Assembly: GCF_018860155.1 (NCBI RefSeq) | Contig: NZ_JAHKNI010000010.1 | Span: 124,001-188,000 of the forward strand | Length of the DNA stretch: 64,000 nucleotides | Source: Nocardia albiluteola | GTDB taxonomy: Bacteria; Actinomycetota; Actinomycetes; Mycobacteriales; Mycobacteriaceae | Direction of reading: 5' to 3' | In this document: piece by piece, positions 40,718 to 48,685 of the stretch | Layout: every line of letters starts with the position of its first letter | Numbering within the stretch: the first letter of the stretch is position 1 | Notes under the pieces: model-generated | Databases searched by the model: none | Told to the model about the DNA's origin: nothing | The model's input: only the letters and a program-made list of their open reading frames with translations | Made by a program: the position numbers and the translations under genes

Positions 40718-42394
40718 ATGCGCAGCACAATGCAGCCCGTACAACTCCAGATAGGGCGGTTGCTAAAGTACGCCACCACCTTTCACGGCGACCGCCTGCT
40801 CCTGACCGCTACGCCCGAGGGGGCACGGACCGGGACCTATCACGAAATCGGCACCAACGCAGCGCGTCTGGCCTGGGCGCTGCGGGATCTCGGCATCGGC
40901 CGGGGCGACCGTGTCGCCACCTTCATGTGGAACAACCAGGAGCACACCGAGGCGTACTTCGCGATCCCCTCGATGGGAGCGGTACTGCACCCCTTGAACA
41001 TCCGGCTGAGCGAGGAGCAGATCGTCTTCACCGCCAACCACGCGCAGGATCGGGTCGCCCTCGTCGACGGCTCGCTGCTGGCGCGCTTCGCGGAGCTGGC
41101 TCCGCGCATGCTCCACCTCGAGTGCGTCATCGTGAACGGCCCGGCGGATGCGACGGTGCTGTCCGGTTCCGGCCTGCTGGTGTACGACTACGCGAATCTG
41201 CTTGCGGCGCAGCCGGATCAATTCCCGTGGCCGGATCTCAACGAGTCCACCGCCGCGGCGCTGTGCTACACCTCGGGTACCACCGGCGACCCGAAGGGTG
41301 TGGTCTACAGCCACCGCTCGATATACCTGCACGCCATGGCCGTCGCACTGCCCAATGCGCTCGGGCTCGGCCAGGGCGACCGCATCCTGGCCGTGGTGCC
41401 GCAGTTCCACGTGCTGGCCTGGGGCCTGCCGTACGCAGCCTTCCTGACCGGCGCCTCGCTCGCGATGCCGGACCGATTCCTGGCCGCCGCACCGCTGGCC
41501 GCGTTCATCGACACGGCCCTGCCGACCAAGGGTGCGGGCGTGCCGACCATCTGGCAGTCGCTGCTGGACCACCTCGACGAGCATCCCGGCATCGACATCT
41601 CGACCATGCGGGAGGCGCTGGTCGGCGGGTCCGCCTGCCCGCCGTCGCTGATCGCGGCATATCGCAAGCGGCACAACATCGCACTGATCCACGCCTGGGG
41701 CATGACCGAGACCTCGCCGCTGGGCGCGGTCGCCCGCGTCACCGACGCCACGGATCCGGATCGGCTCTCGCAGGGCAGATTTCCGGCCCAGGTCGAGGCC
41801 CGCCTGGTGGGCGCCGATGGAACCGTGCTGCCGCACAACGGAATCAGCGAGGGCGAGCTGCAGGTGCGTGGCCCGTGGGTCACCGGCGAGTACCACGGCG
41901 AGGTCGGCGCGGACGCGTTCCAGGACGGCTGGCTGCGCACCGCCGACATCGGCGTGATCACACCGCGGGGCTACCTGACCATCACCGATCGCGCCAAGGA
42001 TGTCATCAAGTCCGGCGGCGAATGGATCTCCTCGGTGGGTCTCGAGAACGAACTGATGGCCCACCCCGCGGTCCCCGAGGCGGCCGTGATCGGCGTGCCG
42101 GATCACCGGTGGGGCGAGCGGCCGATGGCCTGCGTCGTGGTGCGCGGCGACGGGCGGCACTCGCTCGCCGACATCGCGGCCTTCCTCGCCACCCGGGTGC
42201 CGAAATGGAAACTGCCCGAACGCTGGTCGCTGCTGGCCGAGATCCCGAAGACCTCGGTGGGCAAGTACGACAAGGCCTCGCTGCGGCAGTGGTACGCCGC
42301 GGGCACCCTGCATGTCGAGTACCTGGCGTCGCCGGATTCCAGCGCGGTAGCGGCCCGGAACGGCGCCCCCGGCGGGACACGGGAGCACAGCTGA
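40718..42394 (+). CDS. Long-chain fatty-acid-CoA ligase (AMP-binding, FadD-like)
   Basis: This protein of about 558 residues is an acyl-CoA synthetase that activates a carboxylic acid through an acyl-adenylate. Core motifs are A3 YTSGTTGDPKGVVYSH, A5 HAWGMTETSPLG, A7 DGWLRTADIG, A8 ITDRAKDVIKSGGEWISS and A10 PKTSVGKYDKASLR with the catalytic lysine. The start at 40718 (MRSTMQPVQLQ) fits FadD-like proteins of this group; ATGs at 40709 and 40730 are also possible. A kinase gene starts two bases after its stop, and the gene is divergent from the NarL-type two-component pair. Confidence 0.9.
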   Translation: MRSTMQPVQLQIGRLLKYATTFHGDRLLLTATPEGARTGTYHEIGTNAARLAWALRDLGIGRGDRVATFMWNNQEHTEAYFAIPSMGAVLHPLNIRLSEEQIVFTANHAQDRVALVDGSLLARFAELAPRMLHLECVIVNGPADATVLSGSGLLVYDYANLLAAQPDQFPWPDLNESTAAALCYTSGTTGDPKGVVYSHRSIYLHAMAVALPNALGLGQGDRILAVVPQFHVLAWGLPYAAFLTGASLAMPDRFLAAAPLAAFIDTALPTKGAGVPTIWQSLLDHLDEHPGIDISTMREALVGGSACPPSLIAAYRKRHNIALIHAWGMTETSPLGAVARVTDATDPDRLSQGRFPAQVEARLVGADGTVLPHNGISEGELQVRGPWVTGEYHGEVGADAFQDGWLRTADIGVITPRGYLTITDRAKDVIKSGGEWISSVGLENELMAHPAVPEAAVIGVPDHRWGERPMACVVVRGDGRHSLADIAAFLATRVPKWKLPERWSLLAEIPKTSVGKYDKASLRQWYAAGTLHVEYLASPDSSAVAARNGAPGGTREHS

Positions 42395-42396
42395 TC

Positions 42397-44259
42397 ATGC
42401 CCGCGCCCCTCTCCCTCCAACGCTGGAGGGTGCGTACGAAAGTGGCTGTGGTCGTGGTGTTTCCACTGATCGTCGCCGTCATCCTGGGTTCGGTGCGCCT
42501 GGTCGGCGAGATCGGCGATGCCGTCGACGAGTCCGCCGCGGCCGCGTATGTCGACAACGTCGATGTGGTGGTGGCGGTGGAGGCTTCCGCCACCGTCGTC
42601 GCGGGCCGCCAGGCGGCCGGAACGCTCGTCGTCTCGGATCGCGTGCCGCTGGTCGACGCGATCACCCGGCTGGATGCCGTGCGCACCCGGCCCGGCCTGC
42701 CGCCGGCGGCAGCACAGGCGGAGAACGCGATGTCCGATGCCGCCACCCACCTGCGCGATCTGAATCTCGGCTCGCAGGTCTCCATCGACGACCTCACGGC
42801 GATCCAGCACACCATCACCGGCACCGCCGACACCGTCGTGGAATCCGTACTGCGGCCGATGAATTCGGTGGCCGTCGGCGATGGGGAGCGGCGGCTTCTG
42901 GACATCTGGGCGGCGCAGCGGCAGATCTTCCAGATCGCCGTCGGCCTGGTCAAGATCATCGTCAACCCGGCCGACCCCGGCACCCAGCTGACCGCGGCGA
43001 TCGGCGCGGAGTCGGTGCTGCTGGATCGCCTGCGCACCGAGATCCCCGGTGACCCGCGCATTTCGCACCTGCAGGCGGCGCTCGCGGCCGAGAATCCGCT
43101 CATCGCGAAGGTCCGCGTCGCGATACCCGCGGGCCCGGCCGCGGTGCGCGCGGTCGGCTACGGCGACGCCCTGGTCCACGATCTGAGCACCTACGAGGCG
43201 CTGGTGGCCGATCAGGCGCACGACATCGCCGCCACCGTCGACGGATTGGTGTCACAGGCCCGGTACGCCGCGGTCCGCGATTCGGTGCTGCTGATGCTCA
43301 CCCTGGTGCTCGGGCTGACGATCGCGGCGGTGGTGGCGCAGGCGCTGCTGCGGCCCCTGCATCGCCTGCACGACAGCGCCCGCCGCCTGGCCGAGGTGGA
43401 TCTGCCCGCCGAGGTGGAGCTCATCAATACCGGGGACCCCGACGCGATTCTCGAAATCACCGCCGTGCCGGTGGATTCGGACGAAGAGATCGGAGCGGTC
43501 GCGCGCGCGGTCGACGACATCCACGATCAGGCGCTGAATCTGGCCAGCCGCCAGCGCCAGCTGCGCCTGCTGGTCAACGACCTGTTCGACGCGCTGGCCC
43601 GGCGCACCAATTCGCTATTGGAATGCCAACTTCGGCTGATCGAGGCCCTCGAGCGCAACGAGGAGGACCCGCACCGGCTCACGCGCCTGTTCGAGCTCGA
43701 TCATCTCGCCACCCGGATGCGCCGCAACGGGGACAACCTGTTGGTCCTGGCCGGGACGCAGGTGGCGCGTATTCGATCGGACGCCATGCCGATCCAGGAC
43801 GTGGTGCGTGCGGCGGCCTCCGAGGTCGAGGACTACCGGCGGGTGCAGGTGGCGGCCGCGCCGGAGATCGCGATCACCGGCGCGGCCGCCATCGATGTCG
43901 TGCATCTGCTGGCCGAGCTGCTGGACAACGCGCTGCGATCCTCGCCCCCGCTCACCGAGGTCGACGTGCACTGCGAACGCGGGCGCGACGGCGGCGCCAT
44001 CGTCGAAATCGTCGACCACGGAAGCGGAATCATCGCCGCGGATCTCGAGCTGCTCAACGACCGGCTGGCCTCGCCGCCGGAGATCGAGGCCGAAACGGCC
44101 AGGCGCATGGGCCTTTATGTGGTCGGTCGGCTCGCCGAACGGCACGGCATCACCGTGCGCCTGCGGCCCACCGACGCCGATCGCCCGGCGACCGGCATCA
44201 CCGCAGAGGTCAGGATCCCGCCGCTGAATGTGCGCACGATCTTGTCCATATCCGAATGA
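42397..44259 (+). CDS. Nitrate-sensor-like histidine-kinase-type membrane protein, second copy
   Basis: This 620-residue protein has a signal-anchor helix (VAVVVVFPLIVAVILG), an extracytoplasmic helical sensor of about 260 residues, a second helix (VLLMLTLVLGLTIAAVVAQA), a HAMP-like region and an ATPase domain (LLDNALRSSPP, IVDHGSGI). The motif FELDHLATRMRRNGDNLLVL matches that of the NIT-type kinase at 25374-27491, so the two are the same conservon-type kinase class. It starts two bases after the acyl-CoA ligase gene, so the two are co-transcribed. No DUF742, roadblock or GTPase gene follows. Confidence 0.85.
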   Translation: MPAPLSLQRWRVRTKVAVVVVFPLIVAVILGSVRLVGEIGDAVDESAAAAYVDNVDVVVAVEASATVVAGRQAAGTLVVSDRVPLVDAITRLDAVRTRPGLPPAAAQAENAMSDAATHLRDLNLGSQVSIDDLTAIQHTITGTADTVVESVLRPMNSVAVGDGERRLLDIWAAQRQIFQIAVGLVKIIVNPADPGTQLTAAIGAESVLLDRLRTEIPGDPRISHLQAALAAENPLIAKVRVAIPAGPAAVRAVGYGDALVHDLSTYEALVADQAHDIAATVDGLVSQARYAAVRDSVLLMLTLVLGLTIAAVVAQALLRPLHRLHDSARRLAEVDLPAEVELINTGDPDAILEITAVPVDSDEEIGAVARAVDDIHDQALNLASRQRQLRLLVNDLFDALARRTNSLLECQLRLIEALERNEEDPHRLTRLFELDHLATRMRRNGDNLLVLAGTQVARIRSDAMPIQDVVRAAASEVEDYRRVQVAAAPEIAITGAAAIDVVHLLAELLDNALRSSPPLTEVDVHCERGRDGGAIVEIVDHGSGIIAADLELLNDRLASPPEIEAETARRMGLYVVGRLAERHGITVRLRPTDADRPATGITAEVRIPPLNVRTILSISE

Positions 44260-44268
44260 AGGTGTGCC

Positions 44269-44574
44269 ATGCGTCCACTGATGTACGCATTGATCCGTAC
44301 CGCCATGGTCAGCGGCGGCATCGAGCAGTGCGAACGGCACCTGTGCCGGTACGCCCGGGAGGCCGGCTTCGAGCTCGCGGCGGTGTTCCGGGAGTCCGGC
44401 GACGGTGGCGCCTTCGAGGAGCTGCTGTGCGAGCTGTTCCGTTCGCAGGCCTGCTATGTCGTGGTTCCCACCCTCGACCACCTCTGCGGGCTCCCGGTCC
44501 CCCGCCGTACCCTGCTGGCCCGGCTGATAGCGCTGGACGCCCTGGCCTGGCCGCTACCGGGTCCGCCGGAATAG
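44269..44574 (+). CDS. Small protein resembling a degenerate serine-recombinase domain
   Basis: This 101-residue protein begins MRPLMYALIRTAMVSGGIEQ and continues CERHLCRYAREAGFELAAVF, ending with VVPTLDHLCG. The order of Y-x-R, Q-x-x-x-L, F-E-x-L-L and V-V-P-x-L-D-x-L resembles the catalytic domain of serine recombinases, but the catalytic serine motif is not clear and no DNA-binding tail is present. It may have been reused as a signalling partner of the kinase, whose gene ends nine bases upstream. AAGG lies before the ATG. The family call is tentative. Confidence 0.55.
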   Translation: MRPLMYALIRTAMVSGGIEQCERHLCRYAREAGFELAAVFRESGDGGAFEELLCELFRSQACYVVVPTLDHLCGLPVPRRTLLARLIALDALAWPLPGPPE

Positions 44575-44600
44575 CCTGCACAACAGGGTAATTCGCGACC

Positions 44601-45968
44601 TCACCCCAGCGTGCCGAGCAGCGCGTCGAGCGCCCCGGTCTCGGTCGCCGAGTCGGGATGGCTGGAGCGAATCGCCTTCAGGACGCTGTCGATCCGGCCG
44701 TCCACAACGGTCCAGCCGGACTGATCGAGCGACTGGAGGGTGTCCTGGTCCTTGTCCCAGGCCGTTTCCAGGTCCTTGATGCGGGCCTTCGCCTCGGGCT
44801 GCTTCCCGGTCTGCACCAGGACCAGCGTGTCCCGGGTGATGGTCCGGAAGTTCGCGACCTCGGCGGGCGGGAAGTGCGCGATCGCCTGCCCCGGGGTCTG
44901 TGGGGCGGATGCCGGGGCGGCTTCCTCGTCGGTGGACGGGGTGGCATGCGGTTGTCCCGCCGCCCAGCCCAGCAGGACTGCGACGAGGATCGCGACAATC
45001 GCGTAGTACCCCAGCATGATTCGCTCCCTCCTCCGCTTCGCTCCGTCGGGCGCGGTGCGCACTGTGCCCATGGGTCGCTCGCCAGCTCGCTCCCTCCTCC
45101 GCTTCGCTCCGCCGGGCGCAGTGCGCACTGTGCCCATGGGTCGCTCGCCAGCTCGCTCCTGACCGGGATTCGCGGGCACGGGCGTGGGCCGATCGGCGAT
45201 CACATCCCCACGCGTGCGGGTGAGGTACCCGACCGTCGCCAGGATCGCCACCAGGAAGATCACGCTGGTGAGCGCGGTACCCAGGCCGAGACCGTGGTCG
45301 GCGGTGGGCGAGGCCAGCCAGTCGCCGAGGTTCGCGCCCAGCGGCCGGGTCAGGATGTAGGCGAGCCAGAACGAGAGCACCGCGTTAGCGCCCAGGCGCC
45401 ACCCGAGGACGATGGCGACGATCAGTCCGGCGGGCAGCAGCACCGAGGTGCCCGGACCCCATCCGGTCGCGGCGAGCGTCCAGTCGCCGACGGCGGTACC
45501 GAGGGCGAAGGTGACCAGCACCGCCAGCCAGTAGAACAGCTCGCGCGGCAGCGTGACGATGCTGTGGATCGACAGCGTCCGCTCCCGGGCGAACCAGATC
45601 CCGAAGACGACCGCGAGGACCACGGCGAACACCGACGTGCTCAGTGCGAGCGGAACATTCAGCTGATCGGTGAGGATGTCGGTGTACAGCGTGCCGGTGA
45701 CGCTGAGGACCACGACGCTGAGCCAATAGGCCAGCGGCACATACCGATCCAGCCGCAGTTGCCAGCCCAGCACCGCGGCGAGCACGACCGTGAAGATCAG
45801 CGCCGTCGGCACCAGCCCGACACCGAGCGAGTTGTTGATCCAGTCGGCGAAGCTCTCGCCCACCGTGGTGCACAGGATCTTGATGATCCAGAACCACATC
45901 GTGACCTCGGGCACCTTGCTCAGCATGTGCCGGGTCGTGCGTACCTGCGATTTCGTCGTGTCCGTCAC
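44601..45968 (-). CDS. COG4705-type membrane protein fused by repeats to a second domain
   Basis: This 455-residue frame joins two parts. The first 280 residues are a multi-helix membrane protein of the COG4705 type (LSKVPEVTMWFWIIKILCTT, with repeated GWQL and GWRLGANA segments). The last 139 (MLGYYAIVAILVAVLLGWAA onward) look like a separate single-helix protein with a helical periplasmic domain. Between them are two 22-residue copies of RAGERPMGTVRTAPGGAKRR plus two residues, encoded by a 66-bp tandem repeat. The repeat carries GGAGG-like sequence before the ATG at 45017, so two proteins may also be made. The start is GTG at 45968; no strong ribosome-binding site is visible. Confidence 0.7.
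   Translation of the reverse strand: MTDTTKSQVRTTRHMLSKVPEVTMWFWIIKILCTTVGESFADWINNSLGVGLVPTALIFTVVLAAVLGWQLRLDRYVPLAYWLSVVVLSVTGTLYTDILTDQLNVPLALSTSVFAVVLAVVFGIWFARERTLSIHSIVTLPRELFYWLAVLVTFALGTAVGDWTLAATGWGPGTSVLLPAGLIVAIVLGWRLGANAVLSFWLAYILTRPLGANLGDWLASPTADHGLGLGTALTSVIFLVAILATVGYLTRTRGDVIADRPTPVPANPGQERAGERPMGTVRTAPGGAKRRRERAGERPMGTVRTAPDGAKRRRERIMLGYYAIVAILVAVLLGWAAGQPHATPSTDEEAAPASAPQTPGQAIAHFPPAEVANFRTITRDTLVLVQTGKQPEAKARIKDLETAWDKDQDTLQSLDQSGWTVVDGRIDSVLKAIRSSHPDSATETGALDALLGTLG
45021..45160 (-). repeat. 66-bp tandem repeat inserted in membrane-protein gene
   Basis: Two full 66-bp units start at 45021 and 45087, and an 8-base partial third starts at 45153. Each contains CCTCCGCTTCGCTCCG and, near the middle, a 12-bp palindrome CAGTGCGCACTG (one unit differs by a base). 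The unit length is a multiple of three, so the frame stays open. The CCTCCGCTTCGCTCCG core also occurs twice in the iclR gene insertion at 46722-46832. Confidence 0.85.
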
Positions 45969-46016
45969 AGCGCGTGACGATAGGATCCGCCGGCTGTGAG
46001 CACGCTGAGAACGAGG

Positions 46017-46916
46017 TCAGCCGGAGCGCCCGTCCGGTGGACGCGGGGCCGCCCCCGGCAGTCCCAGGGCCTGTGAGGCCTCCCGCGCCGCGGCGATCAG
46101 CAGCGGCGCACAGGCCCGGACCTTGACCCGGTCGAGGTCGAAGGTCAGCGCCGAGACGCTGATGCCTCCGATCGGGCGGCCGTGCGGATCCAGGACCGCG
46201 ACGCCCAGGCAGCGGGTGTGCTCCTCGTTCTCCTCGTCGTCGACCGAGTATCCACGGCGAGCCACGTTGTCCAAGTGGGCGATCAGCAGATCGGGGTCGG
46301 TGATCGTGCGGGCGGTCATGGCGGGCAACGGCATCCGCGTCAGCAGCTCGCGCAGCTCCGCGCGGGGTAGACAGGCCAGGATGGCCTTGCCGATCGCGGT
46401 GCAGTGCAACGGAATCGACAACCCGACGCGCGAGCGCATGCCGTAGGCGCGATCGCCCTCGAGCTTGTCGACGTACACGGCCTCTTCGCCGGACAGCAGG
46501 GCGAAGTGCACCGTATGCCCGGTGGACGAGCACAGCCCCTGCAGGATCGGGCGCACGATGTGGGTGACGCCCGCGGTCTGCCCCGCCAGCGACAACAGCC
46601 GCACGCCCGGCAGATAGCGATGCTCGGAATCGACTCGTACCCAGCCCAATCCGGACAGCTCCCGCAGGATCCGGTGCACGGTCGAGGTGGGAAGCCCGGT
46701 GCTGCGGCTGATCTCGCTCACGCCTCCGCTTCGCTCCGGCGCGAGCGAGGGCTCGGCTGTGTCTATCCTCCGCTTCGCTCCGGCGCGAGCGAGGGCTCGG
46801 CTGTCTATCGGTCGCTCGCTGCGCTCGCTCACCCCGTGGTAGCTCAGCAGCGCCTCGAGCACCATGACCACCTTGGCCACCGCGCTCGGCGCCGGGGATT
46901 TCGCCGCCTCGTTCAC
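46017..46916 (-). CDS. IclR family regulator with in-frame insertion in its DNA-binding domain
   Basis: This 299-residue regulator belongs to the IclR family. The C-terminal effector domain is normal (YLPGVRLLSLAGQTAGVTHI, KAILACLPRAELRELL). The N-terminal winged helix is interrupted: KVVMVLEALLSYHGVSE is separated from ISRSTGLPTSTVHRIL by 37 extra residues encoded by a 111-bp repeat element. Removing that segment restores a standard IclR helix-turn-helix. The GTG start at 46916 overlaps the kduD stop (GTGA). It is the last gene of the kduI-kduD-iclR operon, and the regulator of choice for both divergent uronate arms. Confidence 0.85.
   Translation of the reverse strand: MNEAAKSPAPSAVAKVVMVLEALLSYHGVSERSERPIDSRALARAGAKRRIDTAEPSLAPERSGGVSEISRSTGLPTSTVHRILRELSGLGWVRVDSEHRYLPGVRLLSLAGQTAGVTHIVRPILQGLCSSTGHTVHFALLSGEEAVYVDKLEGDRAYGMRSRVGLSIPLHCTAIGKAILACLPRAELRELLTRMPLPAMTARTITDPDLLIAHLDNVARRGYSVDDEENEEHTRCLGVAVLDPHGRPIGGISVSALTFDLDRVKVRACAPLLIAAAREASQALGLPGAAPRPPDGRSG
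46722..46832 (-). repeat. 111-bp repeat element inserted within iclR gene
   Basis: The element is bordered by a duplicated 9-bp sequence, CTCGCTCAC, at 46713-46721 and 46824-46832 (the second copy is counted in the element). Inside are two 44-bp units starting at 46723 and 46767, each with CCTCCGCTTCGCTCCG followed by GCGAGCGAGGGCTCGGCTGT. The length is 37 codons, so the frame is kept. Confidence 0.85.
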
Positions 46917-47665
46917 CGCGCCAGCCACCCCCCGTCCACCACCAGCACATGTCCGTGCACATAGGCCGCCGCCGGGGAGCACAGGAACACCACGGCCCCG
47001 GCCAGGTCGTCCGGCTCGCCCCAGCGGCCCGCCGGAATGCGGTCCACGATCGCCCGGTTCCGAATCGGATCCTCGCGCAGCGGAAGGGTATTCGCGGTCG
47101 CGATGTAGCCCGGCGCAATCGCGTTGACCCCGACCCCGCGCCCGGCCCACTCGGTGGCCAGCGCCTTGGTCAGGCCCGCGATCGCATGCTTGCCCGCGGT
47201 GTAGGAGGCGACGTTGATGCCGCCCTGGAACGACAGCAGCGAGGCGATGTTCACGATCCGCCCCGCGCCGCGTTCGAGCATCGGCGCCCCGAGGCACCGC
47301 GCCAGCAGGAATGCCGCGTCCAGATCCACCGCGAGCACCCGCTGCCACTCGGCCAGCGAAATGCCCTGCGCGGCACCGCGTCCGATGATTCCGGCGTTGT
47401 TGATCAGCAGGTCGATGCGGTGGCCGGCGGCGAGTTCGGTCGCGGTGGCCTCCACCGCCGCGAGATCGGCGAGGTCCACTCCCACGGTATCGGCCTCCCG
47501 CCCCAACGCGCGGACCTCCGCGGCGACGGGTTCGAGCCCTGCCTCTTCACGCCCCCAGAGCACAACGTCGGCACCCGCATCGGCCAGCGCCAACGCCGCC
47601 GCCCGCCCGATGCCGGTCCGGGCACCGGTCACCAGCGCCCGCAGACCGTCCAGCCGGAAACTCAT
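46913..47665 (-). CDS. kduD: KduD-like SDR, 2-dehydro-3-deoxy-D-gluconate 5-dehydrogenase
   Basis: This 250-residue classical short-chain dehydrogenase matches KduD, which reduces 2,5-diketo-3-deoxygluconate to 2-keto-3-deoxygluconate. It shows the nucleotide motif TGARTGIGRAAALALADAG, NNAGIIGRG, the catalytic serine in NIASLLSFQGG and YTAGKHA (YxxxK). The assignment rests on sequence and on the adjoining kduI. The ATG at 47665 overlaps the stop of the restored kduI frame (ATGA), and its own stop overlaps the iclR GTG. Confidence 0.85.
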   Translation of the reverse strand: MSFRLDGLRALVTGARTGIGRAAALALADAGADVVLWGREEAGLEPVAAEVRALGREADTVGVDLADLAAVEATATELAAGHRIDLLINNAGIIGRGAAQGISLAEWQRVLAVDLDAAFLLARCLGAPMLERGAGRIVNIASLLSFQGGINVASYTAGKHAIAGLTKALATEWAGRGVGVNAIAPGYIATANTLPLREDPIRNRAIVDRIPAGRWGEPDDLAGAVVFLCSPAAAYVHGHVLVVDGGWLAR

Positions 47666-48479
47666 GAGAGGGCCTCGGTGGCAACCATATCCATATCGGT
47701 GTAGGCGAGATTCTCTCCCGCCGTGGACCATACAAAGCGATACGGGGCGGTGCCGGCGCCGGTGTGGATCGACCATGGCGGGCTGATCACCGTCTGCGGT
47801 CGGCGACAATCATGCTGCGGGTGCGCGCGGGCTGCCCGCACAGGTGCACCACCCGCTCGCCCGCGTCGAGGCCGAAGTACAGGTAGATCTCGGTCCGCCG
47901 GTCGTGGGTGTGACACGGCATCGTGTTCCAGACGCTGCCCGGCTCCAGCGTCGTGATGCCCAGCGCCAGCTCGCAGGACTGAACGCCCTTGTCGTGCACG
48001 TATTTCCGCAGGGTGCGCGCGCTGGCCTTGTCCGCCTCGCCGATGCTCACCGTTTCGGCCTCGGAGCGGGGTATCAGCGTGGTGGGATAGGACCTGTGCG
48101 CCGGGGCCGAGACGATATAGAACACCGCATCGCCGGATACCGCCACGGCTTTCGTGCCCTGCCCGACGTAGACGATGTCCTCGGCCCGCACCGCATGCTC
48201 GGTGCCGTCCGCCCGCACCGTACCCTGCCCCTCGAGGCAGACGATGCCGAGTTCGCGGCGATCGCACAGGTTTTCGGCGCGCACCTCATCCGGGGCGGTC
48301 AGCTCGAGGGTGCCACCGGCAGGCACGGCGCCGCCGATCAGCAAGCGATCCTGTTGCGAGAACGCGAAACGCAGCTCTCCCGCGGCGAACAGGTCGGCGA
48401 CGAGGAAGCGCCCGCGCAGCTCCTCCGGCGACAGCGTCGCCATCTCGTCCGGACTCGTGGCGTATCGAACGTCTGTCAT
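47662..48479 (-). pseudogene. kduI: kduI, 5-dehydro-4-deoxy-D-glucuronate isomerase, frameshifted near its 3' end
   Basis: The uninterrupted part (47787-48479, 230 residues) is KduI: FAAGELRFAFSQQDRLLIGG, CLEGQGTVRADGTEH and the metal motif NTMPCHTHDRRTEIYLYF. It stops early at 47787 after MIVADRRR. In another frame the homologous C-terminus continues as TVISPPWSIHTGAGTAPYRF and AGENLAYTDMDMVATEALS to a stop at 47662. One added base near 47795 (CGC-CAG-ACG) would rejoin the halves to about 272 residues, close to the 278 of the Escherichia coli protein. The lost part holds the fourth zinc-ligand histidine (WSIH). The restored stop overlaps the kduD ATG, so the frameshift is recent or a sequencing error. 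Confidence 0.85.
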
Positions 48480-48588
48480 ATCTGTTGCCTATCAATCGGA
48501 GTGGGCATACCGATCCGTTCCCGGCATCGACGCGACGGCACCGTCACCTCGATTCACATCCTCGACCGGCAGCTTTTTCCGCTGGACG

Positions 48589-48601
48589 GGAAATGCTTTC
48601 C
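48589..48601. promoter_or_regulatory. IclR-type operator between kduI and the sugar transporter
   Basis: GGAAA-TGC-TTTCC is a perfect inverted repeat that resembles the GGAAATnATTTCC core known for IclR proteins. It sits in the 206-bp gap between the divergent kdu and transporter operons. A second TTTCC lies at 48576-48580, pairing with the first GGAAA. Confidence 0.6.
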
Positions 48602-48685
48602 TTCACACAGGATGCCGGTGGAGTATGCCGTACGAGGCAAGACAGCGGCAAGATGTGACCGAGCGCACGAGCAGGAGTGATTCGA

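Noticed and set aside
40927..44259. 1110-codon frame running through the acyl-CoA ligase region into the kinase gene
   Set aside because: Only the part from 42397 matches the kinase; the upstream part is out of frame with the ligase and lacks similarity to anything I recognise.
45021..46832. Repeats considered as parts of an insertion sequence
   Set aside because: No transposase frame or terminal inverted repeats are present; they are better called small non-autonomous or slippage-type elements.
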